Positions 1 to 6,545 are shown, counted from the stretch's first letter. The stretch is 6,545 nt of DNA from Allobrachymonas sp. (GCA_018054915.1 JAGPIR010000073.1:1-6545); one strand, 5' to 3'. Notes: a model not told the origin generated them from the letters alone. Numbers and translations: made by a program.

Positions 1-217
1 GCAGATCGTTGCGCTTGAGTGGCAGTTTGATCTGCTCGAACAGTTCGGAGAACGTGAGCCCCAGCGGCTTGTTGACGCACAACCCCAGGGCGCCGCGTTC
101 GGTGTGCTCGCAGATGTAGACAACGCTGCGGGCAAATCCGGGATCCTCCATGCCCGGCATGGCGATGAGGAAATGCCCTGACCAATTTAGGACGGGTGAA
201 TCAACGGATGAAACCAT
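1..217 (-). CDS. yqgE: YqgE/AlgH family protein (DUF179), N-terminal part
   Basis: This is the 5' part of a gene whose 3' end lies beyond the left edge; 72 codons are visible. I read it by hand from the minus strand. It begins MVSSVDSPVLNWSGHFLIAM and continues with PGMEDPGFARSVVYICEHTE, then RGALGLCVNKPLGLTFSELF. The core SGHFLIAMPGM-DPxFxxSVVYICEH-xxGALGLxVNKP is the hallmark of the YqgE/AlgH family, whose full length is usually about 185-200 residues, so roughly the first third is present. The family is a small cytoplasmic fold of uncertain biochemical role; the AlgH name comes from reported effects on alginate regulation in Pseudomonas. The ATG at 217 is chosen because it puts the conserved core about ten residues from the N-terminus. 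The only nearby in-frame alternatives fall inside that core. No Shine-Dalgarno sequence sits at normal spacing, and a -10 box lies directly upstream, so translation may be leaderless. The gene follows the chemosensory kinase gene on the same strand after 141 bases. It often lies upstream of ruvX (yqgF) and pyrimidine genes, which cannot be seen here. Confidence 0.93.
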   Translation of the reverse strand, partial: MVSSVDSPVLNWSGHFLIAMPGMEDPGFARSVVYICEHTERGALGLCVNKPLGLTFSELFEQIKLPLKRNDL

Positions 218-223
218 GCGGGG

Positions 224-229
224 ATTGTA
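224..229 (-). promoter_or_regulatory. Predicted -10 box of the yqgE promoter (leaderless start)
   Basis: Read on the minus strand, the hexamer TACAAT lies at 229-224. It matches the sigma-70 -10 consensus TATAAT at five of six positions. It is followed by CCCCGC and then the A of the yqgE ATG, so the expected transcription start, about seven bases after the hexamer, falls on or next to the start codon. No good -35 box is present at 16-18 bases spacing; the candidates around 246-253 match the consensus poorly. There is no extended -10 TG. The hexamer is convincing by position and sequence, but promoter activity is inferred. Confidence 0.55.
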
Positions 230-251
230 GACTCCGGGGATAAATCGAAGC

Positions 252-281
252 AGGCGCCGCCGGTATCCCCTGGTGGCGCCT
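252..281 (-). terminator. Probable intrinsic terminator downstream of the chpA-type kinase gene
   Basis: Ten-base arms at 252-261 and 272-281 (aggcgccgcc and ggtggcgcct on the plus strand) pair with one non-Watson-Crick position, around a ten-base loop. Transcribed on the minus strand, this gives a GC-rich hairpin followed by GCTTCGATTTAT, a modest T-rich tail, 78 bases after the kinase stop codon. On the plus strand the hairpin is followed by TGTGCCGTTTT, so it could also act against opposing transcription. The tail is interrupted, so termination may be partial. Its place between the kinase stop and the yqgE -10 box suggests that the two genes are separate transcription units. Confidence 0.6.
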
Positions 282-358
282 TGTGCCGTTTTCAGGAAGG
301 CTGACGAAAGCCGGCACTCCTTACGGGGGCTACCACGGCAGCTATCCGCAGGAGGTGT

Positions 359-3300
359 CTATGCGCCAGAGGCGGATGTGCAAGAACGGACGTATTGACG
401 AACCAGTTCCAACAGTTGTCCTTCCTGGTAAGGCTTGCCCAGGAAATCGTTTGCTCCTAGCTCTAGCGCATGTTCACGGTGCTTGTCGGCGGTCCGTGAA
501 GTGATCATGATCACTGGAAGATCCCCGCAGTTTGGGTCGTTGCGGATGTTGCGCAAGAGGTCAAAGCCGTCCATTTGTGGCATTTCGATGTCAGACAGCA
601 CGATGGCCGGCTTTTCGGCGGCCAGTTCGCGCAGCGCTGCCATGCCGTCGGCCGCCAGCGCGACGCGATAGCCTTCGCGTCTGAGCAAACGCTCGGTGAC
701 CCGGCGCACGGTGATGGAGTCGTCCACCACCAGCACCAGCGGCTCAGAAGCTGCAGAATCTGCTGCGCAGGAGGCATTTGCCACGTCTCCTCCAAGCGTG
801 GCGGGATCGGCGCGATCGGAGCTGAACGAACGGATCTGTTCTTCGTACAGGAAAGAAAGCGCGACCGGGTTGTAAATGAAGAGCAGCAAGCCATTGGGCA
901 GGATGGTGATGCCGCAGAGGCCGGGCATGCGCGACAGCTGGGGGCCGATGTTCTTGACCACGACTTCGTGATTGCCAAGCACGGTATCGACGTGCATGAC
1001 CATGCGTTGGGCCGCGCTTCGCAACACAATCACAACCTGGTGCTTTGCTGTCATGTCGCTGCTGCGCCGGGAGGATTGCAGCATGGCGCCGCCCCAGTAG
1101 AAGGGAAGATATTCGCCGTTGATGGCAAAGACCTGCGTGTTGTAGGCGCGCTCGATTTCCTTTGCGGATGTCCGCTGCACCGATTCAACGAGGTTGGACG
1201 GGACGCCGAAATGCAGATCGCCAGCTTGCAGCTCCACCACTTGCGTCACTGCGGTCGTCAGAGGCAGGACCAGCGTGAATTCAGCGCCGGCATGCGGATG
1301 GTTCTGGAGTTCGATGCGTCCGCCAAGCGCGTTGATTTCCGTTCGCACCACATCCAGCCCCACGCCCCTGCCTGCCAGGGGCGTAATGGTGTCAGCGGTG
1401 CTTATGCCGCTGCGGAATATCAGTTGCGCAGTTTCCTCATCGCTGACAGTCGAGCCGGTCTGCAGCAGGTTTTCGGCAGTGGCTTTGTCGCGGATGCACT
1501 GAAGATCGAGCCCGCGGCCGTCATCACGCACTGAAATGATTACATCGCCGCCTTCCTGGTGCAGGCGGATGTTGATGCGGCCGACAGGATCTTTGCCCAT
1601 TTGTGCGCGTTGCTGGGCGGATTCAATGCCGTGAACCACGGCGTTGCGCAACAGGTGTTCAAAGGAAGCTGCGATGCGATCAATGATTGACCGATCCATT
1701 TCGGTTTGGCCGCCGATGATGTCCAGCGAGACCTGCTTGCTTTCTTCCCGGGCTGCCTGGCGTACCACGCGATACAGGCGATCGGAAAGGCTGTCGAATT
1801 CCACCATGCGCGTGTGCAACAGGTCGCCTTGCAGTTCGCGTGCCTGGCGCGTCTGTGACACCAGGTTGTCCTCCGAGGATTGCAGGGCGAGGGCCATGCT
1901 GCGCCGCACGGATGCAACGTCACTGACCGACTCAGCCATCATTCGCGTGAGTTCCTGCACGCGGGTGAAGCGGTCAAATTCGAGCGGATCGAAGTGGACG
2001 TGCGAATCGGCAGACTGTGCCATGCGGGACTGCATTTGGCTTTCTGCCTGCAGTTCCATGTCGCGCAACTGGATACGCAGCCGGTCCAGACTGCCATCCA
2101 TTTCTTCCATGGCCTGGCGCAACTGTTGCACTTCGGTTTCAAGCCGGGCGCGGCTCGTCATGATTTCGCCGGTGCGCCCCAGCATGCGGTCGAGAATGTT
2201 TGACCGGACCCGTACCAGGGGTTGACTCGTGTGTTGCGCTGGCAAACCGGTCATGCCTGGCAATACTGCGGTATTTTCTGCAAGACCCGCAGCAGCAGAG
2301 CCGGGAGATGCGGGCGGACTGTCACAGAATATGGCTTCTGTTGAAGCTGGCGGGCCATGCGTTGAAATTTCGGAGGGGTGACCCTCTTGCAACAGCAGGG
2401 TGAAGAGTCTGTCGATGTCATCCAGCCTGATTTGCAGGGACTCCAGCATCTCCCCGGACAGGACATTGTTGCCGGCCCGCCCGATTTCGCTGATGGCCGA
2501 CTCCATTTCATGAGCCATGGCGCCCAGCCGCATGGCGCCAGCCAGGCGTGCACCGCCCTTGAGGGTGTGGAGCAGCCGCAAGGTTTTTTGGCGTGCGCCT
2601 TCATTGTCCGGCCGTGCCGACCATTGCCGCACGACGGCATTCAATTGCGGGATCAGTGCTTGTGCTTCTTCACGGAAAATGGCGAACAATTCGGGATCTA
2701 GAGCGTCGTTCCCATCCGTGTTGGTAGTGGATGCGGGTGGGGCGTCAATCCGGACCGATCCCGCAGGGCGGGTGGGGGATACAGGTTCGAGCGGCCCAGA
2801 AGTGCCGTCTTCTCCTCCCGTCGTCTTCGCAGAAGAGCCCGCAGCATCTGGTTCGACATCGGCTGCTTGGCGGACTGGATCCGTCAGGGCGATGGACAAG
2901 GATGGATTTTCAGCGGTTTTTTTTTCTGCGCCGGGCAACAAACCATGTCCATGTTCAAGGGCAGATGATGCATGGGAGGCGCTGGCTGTTTGTGGCGGCG
3001 CGTTGTCGACAATGGCTGCGAGCTTTCCAAGCAAGGCCATGTCTGCAGGACGTTGCAGGCCAGCTGCGAACTGGTGCAATCCCTGGCGCACCGTCTCGGC
3101 CGCATGCAGCAGAATGTCCGCTTCACCGGGATGGGGTGTGCGGCGGGCGATATGGTCAAGTGCATGCTCGATGCCGCGCGCCATTGATGCCAATCCGCCT
3201 ATGCCTACTGTTGCAGAGCTTCCTGCAAGGGAGTGGGCCAGATGGCCGCAGGATTCGGGAATGGGCGCACGGCTATCCAGCGCCCATTCGCCCAGCTCCT

Positions 3301-6300
3301 GCACCAGTTGGCGCGACCAGGTGTCTGCCTCGTTGAGATAGGTGTTGAACAAAGCCAGAGGGATGCGCACGTCGCTGATGCGCTTGATGTCATCTTCGTG
3401 CAGTCCTTCCACCATGTCGTGCAGAACGGCCAGCTGGGGTGCGATATTGACCAGAATGCCCGCCAGGGAAGGGCTCATCGGTGTCTGCGCCTGCGCAGGG
3501 GACGGATGGTCCGGTTCTGCTGGTGCAAAGGCCCCTGAAGGCAGTGCCCATCCCTGTTCAGGCGTGCTCTTTGGTGCTGACCATGCGGTGTTTCCGGTTT
3601 CCGGCTGCGAAGGCGCTGTGTCATTGCAGGAAACGGCTGGTCTGGCGGACGCGAGGCCTTCGTCTGCGCCTGTTTGTGCCCACTGTGTGGGTTTCGCAGG
3701 CAGTGACGGTTGCTCTTCGCCGTTTGTCTCCTGCGTGTCAAAAGTGAACGTGACATGCGCAGCGGCAAACTCCTGAGCAGGTGCTGCAGCTACAACACCG
3801 GGTGCAAGCAGCAGAGGTGCTGTGCTGTCCGAGGCGGCCAGGCAGGATTGCGACGTTACCGGAGCCTGTGGGAGATCGTCGGAAAACAGGGGGGGCTCGG
3901 GAGTTTGTTCGGGGTCATCAGCTGGCGTTGTTTTGGTTTCTGGAGCAAACAACGCATCAAGCCGCGTTCTGGAAGCATCACCGGCCACAGATTCTTGGGC
4001 GGCCGGAGTGACCACCTGATCATCTGCCGGGGAAACGGCCTGGGTCGCGGCGAAAGGCGCGAAAAGGCCATGCTGTTGCAGCTCGGCCGCAGATTGGGCG
4101 AAACATGCGTGATGCCAGGGAGACGGCTCTTGGCGGGCGATGGATTCGCGCCACAGCGCCAGCGCATCCAGCGCGGCGGCTGCCAATTGCAGCAGGGCAG
4201 GGGTGGCGGGTTTGCCGTCTGCCAGCCAGCCATTGAGCAGGCGCTCCATTGCCCAGGCGGCTTCGCCGAAAGAGGCCAGCCCGACCATCCGGCCGCTGCC
4301 CTTGAGGGTATGGAAGGCGCGGCGCAGATTGGTTAATGGCTCGGTGTTGGCTCTGTCAGCCTCTAGGGCGTTGATGGCGGTGCGTGCCTTGTCGATGACT
4401 TCGGCGGCTTCTTCCAGGAAAATGTCCCGCAGGTCTTCCTCTTCGATGGGTGTGTCGCAGATGGAGTCAACCGGCTGTTCAGCCACAGGCGCCAGTACCG
4501 AGATGGCTTGTGCAAGTCCCTCGGAATCACCGGCTGCTGCTGCTGTTTGGACGCTGGAGAGCGCTTGTCGGGCCTGTTGGGCCAGACCAGGCTGTCCTGC
4601 AAGCTCGGCCTGCTGGATGACGCTGTCCAGTTGCCGGGCGGCGTCGGCAGGAGATAAACCGCCGGAGGTCTGGGCGCTTACCAAGTTGTCAAGGGCCGGA
4701 ACAAGCGACTGGTTCGGCGAAGGGGAGAAAAGGGGTGTGGTCTCACTGAACGGGCCAGTCGGCGCTGGCGAAAAGCCTGGCTGGGAAGGTGTGTGCACCA
4801 GTTCCTGGTTCGCGGCATCAAAATGAAACTGCGTGCGTGCCCGATCGGGCTGGTAGCCGATCATGTCGAACATGAAAGCCAGCGCGCCCAGGCTGTTGCC
4901 GAGCCGCAGCACATTGGCCCGGCTTTTTGCATCATCGATGGCACCCGTCTGCTCCGATGCTTCCACCAGCTGCTGCACCTGCCGGGTCATTGCCGAGACG
5001 GCGGCGCCAGCCTCTTCACAGTTGAGCATCATCAAAATACTGGCAATTGTTTCAAGTTTGGCGATGGACGCGCGGGCCTGCTCCGTTTTTTGCGGATGGC
5101 GGAAAAAATCGTCCAGCGCCCGTTCCACTTCGCCCATGGCGCTGCGTGATTCGGTGACGACCTGTCCAAGACTGTCACGGTCACTGATGCGGGCATACAG
5201 AGCCTCCATCCAGCCGGTCAAAGGTGCCGCCTGTATGCCGTTGAGCGCGGCCGCCAGCCGCTGCGCCAGAAGGTCCGTGCGCACGATGAATTCCTGGTCG
5301 TCGTGCTGGTGTTCTTGTGCGGCCGCCTCCAGGAAGAGCACGGCCGTAGCAAGTTCCATGGCCAGGTCGGGGCGTGGCGCTTGTCCGGTCTGCTGGATGT
5401 TGCGGATGACCCCATGCAGGGTATCGGGCAACTGGCGGGCGCTGGGCCACACCGTTTCCATGCCGTGGATCATGCGGGTGACTTGCTCGGCCAGGGCGTT
5501 TATTTTGTGCACATCGCCCGCGCAAACATCGGACCACAGTTCCTTGAAGGCAGAAAGAGCTTCGTGCAATTGTTTGCGTTCTGCCGGGCCGGCATTGCCG
5601 TAAATCAGGGTGTCATAGGCACATACCGAGGCAAGGTCGAGTCCGTAGCGCCGCACAATTGCGGCTGCAAGCGGTGTTGCGGATTGGGCTGGGTCTTGAC
5701 TGGCTGTTTTGCTGCCCAACGCGATGAAAAACAGAAGGTCGTGTGTCAGCCGTTGCGACACTTCACTGGCGCCTTGTTGCAGCAAGTCGTACTGGACAGC
5801 CGTGCGTGACAACAGGCGCTTGACCGGGTCATCGAATGGCAGCGCCTGTGTCGACAGGATTTGCAGAAAACCCGTGGCCATCTGCCAGAAAATCCTTTCC
5901 CTGGGATGGAGGCTGTCTTGCCAGGCCTTTCGAGTGTGCGCGGCCAGCTCAGGCGCGCCTTGCTTGCCACCACTGCGGAACAATTGCAGCACGCATTCGA
6001 GAAAAAGAGGGGTATTTTCCGGGAGAGGTATGGTCTGCGCAGGGGCGCAGTCATCCGTTTCCAGCCACTGCCAGGTGTGGTGCCACAAGTCCGCCGGGTG
6101 AATGCGGTCCAGCCTTGCCAGTTCAGCGACTTCGCGATAAATGGGAAACAGTCCGACGGAGTAATCCGGACGTCCCCCGAGAACGCTTGCCAGATAGTCG
6201 ATCACTGAGGAGCCGGCCTGCGCAACCAGCCGGGCAGCATCGGGCGTGCACAACTCGGGGCTTTCGACAAAAAGCCGGACACTGTGTTCCATGGCCCCTA

Positions 6301-6545
6301 CCATCTGGGCGGCGGCTGGGCGTTCTATCAGATCCAGAGCCCCGGCAGCCTCATGCAGGCCTTGGGCGGCCAACCGCAAGGGCGTGGTGTCTAGCGTGCT
6401 CAGGTGGTGGCCGCTGGCGGCCGCAATTGCACTGCTGAACTGGATGAGCTGGCCGCTAACGCCATCGAGGGTTTCACGCAGGGAACCCACTACCCATGAC
6501 AGTGGCCCCAAGTCGACTGCCGATGAGTCGTGATTTGCCGCAAAT
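359..6545 (-). CDS. chpA: ChpA/PilL-type hybrid chemosensory histidine kinase/response regulator, 5' end outside window
   Basis: This is the CheA-like kinase of the type IV pilus (Chp/Pil) chemosensory system, also called PilL. Stop TAG is at 361-359. The frame is open to the right edge (11 codons upstream of the TTG at 6511), so at least 2061 residues exist. Residues below count from that TTG. Residues 1-560 are a helical N-terminal region with degenerate HPt-like repeats. HPt A (about 690-795) has His734 in FHTLKGSGRMVG. A Pro/Ala-rich linker (815-1012) follows. HPt B (1013-1165) has His1093 in AHSLAGSSATVG, lacking the usual Lys. A second linker (1166-1268) follows. HPt C (1269-1378) has His1315 in LHTLKGGARLAG. 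Then come long dimerisation helices (about 1430-1600); a HATPase with N box (Asn1623, His1627), DDGRG (1663-1667) and GRGVGLD (1714-1720); a CheW-like domain (1753-1890); and a receiver (1922-2045) with Asp1930/Asp1931, phosphoacceptor Asp1974, Thr2004 and Lys2026. All catalytic motifs look intact. By family knowledge, the HATPase phosphorylates HPt histidines, which pass phosphate to PilG/PilH-type regulators and to the fused receiver. It acts in the cytoplasm in a receptor-CheW array. The P. aeruginosa homologue is longer, with more HPt-type domains. The symbol chpA versus pilL is a naming choice. Confidence 0.95.
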   Translation of the reverse strand, partial: FAANHDSSAVDLGPLSWVVGSLRETLDGVSGQLIQFSSAIAAASGHHLSTLDTTPLRLAAQGLHEAAGALDLIERPAAAQMVGAMEHSVRLFVESPELCTPDAARLVAQAGSSVIDYLASVLGGRPDYSVGLFPIYREVAELARLDRIHPADLWHHTWQWLETDDCAPAQTIPLPENTPLFLECVLQLFRSGGKQGAPELAAHTRKAWQDSLHPRERIFWQMATGFLQILSTQALPFDDPVKRLLSRTAVQYDLLQQGASEVSQRLTHDLLFFIALGSKTASQDPAQSATPLAAAIVRRYGLDLASVCAYDTLIYGNAGPAERKQLHEALSAFKELWSDVCAGDVHKINALAEQVTRMIHGMETVWPSARQLPDTLHGVIRNIQQTGQAPRPDLAMELATAVLFLEAAAQEHQHDDQEFIVRTDLLAQRLAAALNGIQAAPLTGWMEALYARISDRDSLGQVVTESRSAMGEVERALDDFFRHPQKTEQARASIAKLETIASILMMLNCEEAGAAVSAMTRQVQQLVEASEQTGAIDDAKSRANVLRLGNSLGALAFMFDMIGYQPDRARTQFHFDAANQELVHTPSQPGFSPAPTGPFSETTPLFSPSPNQSLVPALDNLVSAQTSGGLSPADAARQLDSVIQQAELAGQPGLAQQARQALSSVQTAAAAGDSEGLAQAISVLAPVAEQPVDSICDTPIEEEDLRDIFLEEAAEVIDKARTAINALEADRANTEPLTNLRRAFHTLKGSGRMVGLASFGEAAWAMERLLNGWLADGKPATPALLQLAAAALDALALWRESIARQEPSPWHHACFAQSAAELQQHGLFAPFAATQAVSPADDQVVTPAAQESVAGDASRTRLDALFAPETKTTPADDPEQTPEPPLFSDDLPQAPVTSQSCLAASDSTAPLLLAPGVVAAAPAQEFAAAHVTFTFDTQETNGEEQPSLPAKPTQWAQTGADEGLASARPAVSCNDTAPSQPETGNTAWSAPKSTPEQGWALPSGAFAPAEPDHPSPAQAQTPMSPSLAGILVNIAPQLAVLHDMVEGLHEDDIKRISDVRIPLALFNTYLNEADTWSRQLVQELGEWALDSRAPIPESCGHLAHSLAGSSATVGIGGLASMARGIEHALDHIARRTPHPGEADILLHAAETVRQGLHQFAAGLQRPADMALLGKLAAIVDNAPPQTASASHASSALEHGHGLLPGAEKKTAENPSLSIALTDPVRQAADVEPDAAGSSAKTTGGEDGTSGPLEPVSPTRPAGSVRIDAPPASTTNTDGNDALDPELFAIFREEAQALIPQLNAVVRQWSARPDNEGARQKTLRLLHTLKGGARLAGAMRLGAMAHEMESAISEIGRAGNNVLSGEMLESLQIRLDDIDRLFTLLLQEGHPSEISTHGPPASTEAIFCDSPPASPGSAAAGLAENTAVLPGMTGLPAQHTSQPLVRVRSNILDRMLGRTGEIMTSRARLETEVQQLRQAMEEMDGSLDRLRIQLRDMELQAESQMQSRMAQSADSHVHFDPLEFDRFTRVQELTRMMAESVSDVASVRRSMALALQSSEDNLVSQTRQARELQGDLLHTRMVEFDSLSDRLYRVVRQAAREESKQVSLDIIGGQTEMDRSIIDRIAASFEHLLRNAVVHGIESAQQRAQMGKDPVGRINIRLHQEGGDVIISVRDDGRGLDLQCIRDKATAENLLQTGSTVSDEETAQLIFRSGISTADTITPLAGRGVGLDVVRTEINALGGRIELQNHPHAGAEFTLVLPLTTAVTQVVELQAGDLHFGVPSNLVESVQRTSAKEIERAYNTQVFAINGEYLPFYWGGAMLQSSRRSSDMTAKHQVVIVLRSAAQRMVMHVDTVLGNHEVVVKNIGPQLSRMPGLCGITILPNGLLLFIYNPVALSFLYEEQIRSFSSDRADPATLGGDVANASCAADSAASEPLVLVVDDSITVRRVTERLLRREGYRVALAADGMAALRELAAEKPAIVLSDIEMPQMDGFDLLRNIRNDPNCGDLPVIMITSRTADKHREHALELGANDFLGKPYQEGQLLELVRQYVRSCTSASGA
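2917..2925 (-). repeat. A9 homopolymer tract within the chpA coding sequence
   Basis: Nine consecutive T bases on the plus strand are nine A on the coding strand, read as GAA AAA AAA ACC (Glu-Lys-Lys-Thr, residues 1196-1199 counted from the TTG at 6511). The tract lies in the linker between HPt B and HPt C. It is the longest homopolymer I see in the window and stands out against GC-rich surroundings. It fits the A AAA AAA pattern of a slippery heptamer in frame. Any function as a slippage or phase-variable site is inference. Confidence 0.9.

Noticed and set aside
317..322. AAGGAG on the minus strand as a ribosome binding site for a longer yqgE or a small gene
   Set aside because: No ATG, GTG or TTG follows at a usable distance in a frame that leads to a plausible product, and the yqgE family start fits the ATG at 217.
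299..331. Short alternative hairpins (GGCT/AGCC pairs at 299-302, 309-312 and 328-331) that could suggest a riboswitch or attenuator
   Set aside because: The stems are only four base pairs, match no known riboswitch, and lie upstream of the predicted yqgE transcript start, so they would not be part of its leader.
575..1534. A 319-codon open frame on the plus strand
   Set aside because: It lies wholly antisense to the HATPase, CheW-like and receiver-coding parts of the kinase gene, whose catalytic motifs are intact. Its translation resembles no family I know and fits a GC-rich shadow frame.
2517..3341. A 274-codon open frame on the plus strand
   Set aside because: It is antisense to HPt B and HPt C and the linker between them. 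Its Arg/Ser/Ala/Pro-rich composition is typical of a shadow of GC-rich codons, and I see no motif or clear ribosome binding site.
3476..4069. Possible frameshift or recombination scar in the low-complexity linker
   Set aside because: The reading frame is continuous from window edge to stop with all flanking domains in frame, and Pro/Ala-rich linkers are normal in this kinase family.
4140..4826. A 228-codon open frame on the plus strand
   Set aside because: It is antisense to HPt A and its upstream linker, with a Ser/Arg/Ala-rich low-complexity translation and no recognisable domain.

Overview
The window holds the 3' part of one very large gene and the 5' part of a second, both on the minus strand and separated by 141 bases. 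The large gene encodes a CheA-type hybrid histidine kinase of the ChpA/PilL family, the central kinase of the type IV pilus (twitching) chemosensory system. The second gene encodes a YqgE/AlgH (DUF179) protein. The DNA is moderately GC-rich by eye. The N-terminal signatures of the kinase (for example LGNSLGALAFMFDMIGYQP and PDYSVGLFPIYREVAEL) resemble those of betaproteobacterial (Burkholderiales) ChpA/PilL proteins. An Alcaligenaceae-like member of the Burkholderiales is my best guess, but this is inference from remembered family motifs, not from a search.

Layout, left to right. Positions 1-217 are the first 72 codons of yqgE (minus strand; the 3' end lies outside the window). Positions 218-358 are intergenic. 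They contain a GC-rich inverted repeat that fits a terminator for the kinase gene and, nearer yqgE, a TACAAT -10 box so close to the ATG that the yqgE mRNA may be leaderless. Positions 359-6545 are the kinase gene (minus strand), whose reading frame is still open at the right edge, so its true start lies outside.

The kinase reads from the N-terminus as: a long helical region with degenerate HPt-like repeats; an HPt domain with His734; a Pro/Ala-rich linker; a second HPt domain with His1093 and an altered motif; another linker; a third HPt domain with His1315; a dimerisation helical region and HATPase; a CheW-like domain; and a C-terminal receiver domain with Asp1974. Residue numbers count from the TTG at 6511 and are for orientation only, because the protein starts further upstream. 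In the known Chp/Pil system such a kinase couples a PilJ-type receptor, through CheW-like adaptors, to the PilG and PilH response regulators and so controls pilus extension and retraction. YqgE is not known to be part of that pathway, but it lies near the pil-chp locus in Pseudomonas aeruginosa too.

I see no mobile element, CRISPR array, RNA gene or clearly new system. The observations most worth a second look are an A9 tract inside the kinase gene at which slippage would cut off the whole catalytic half, the probably leaderless yqgE start, the altered middle HPt motif, and a lone amber codon separating two genes that share a reading frame.
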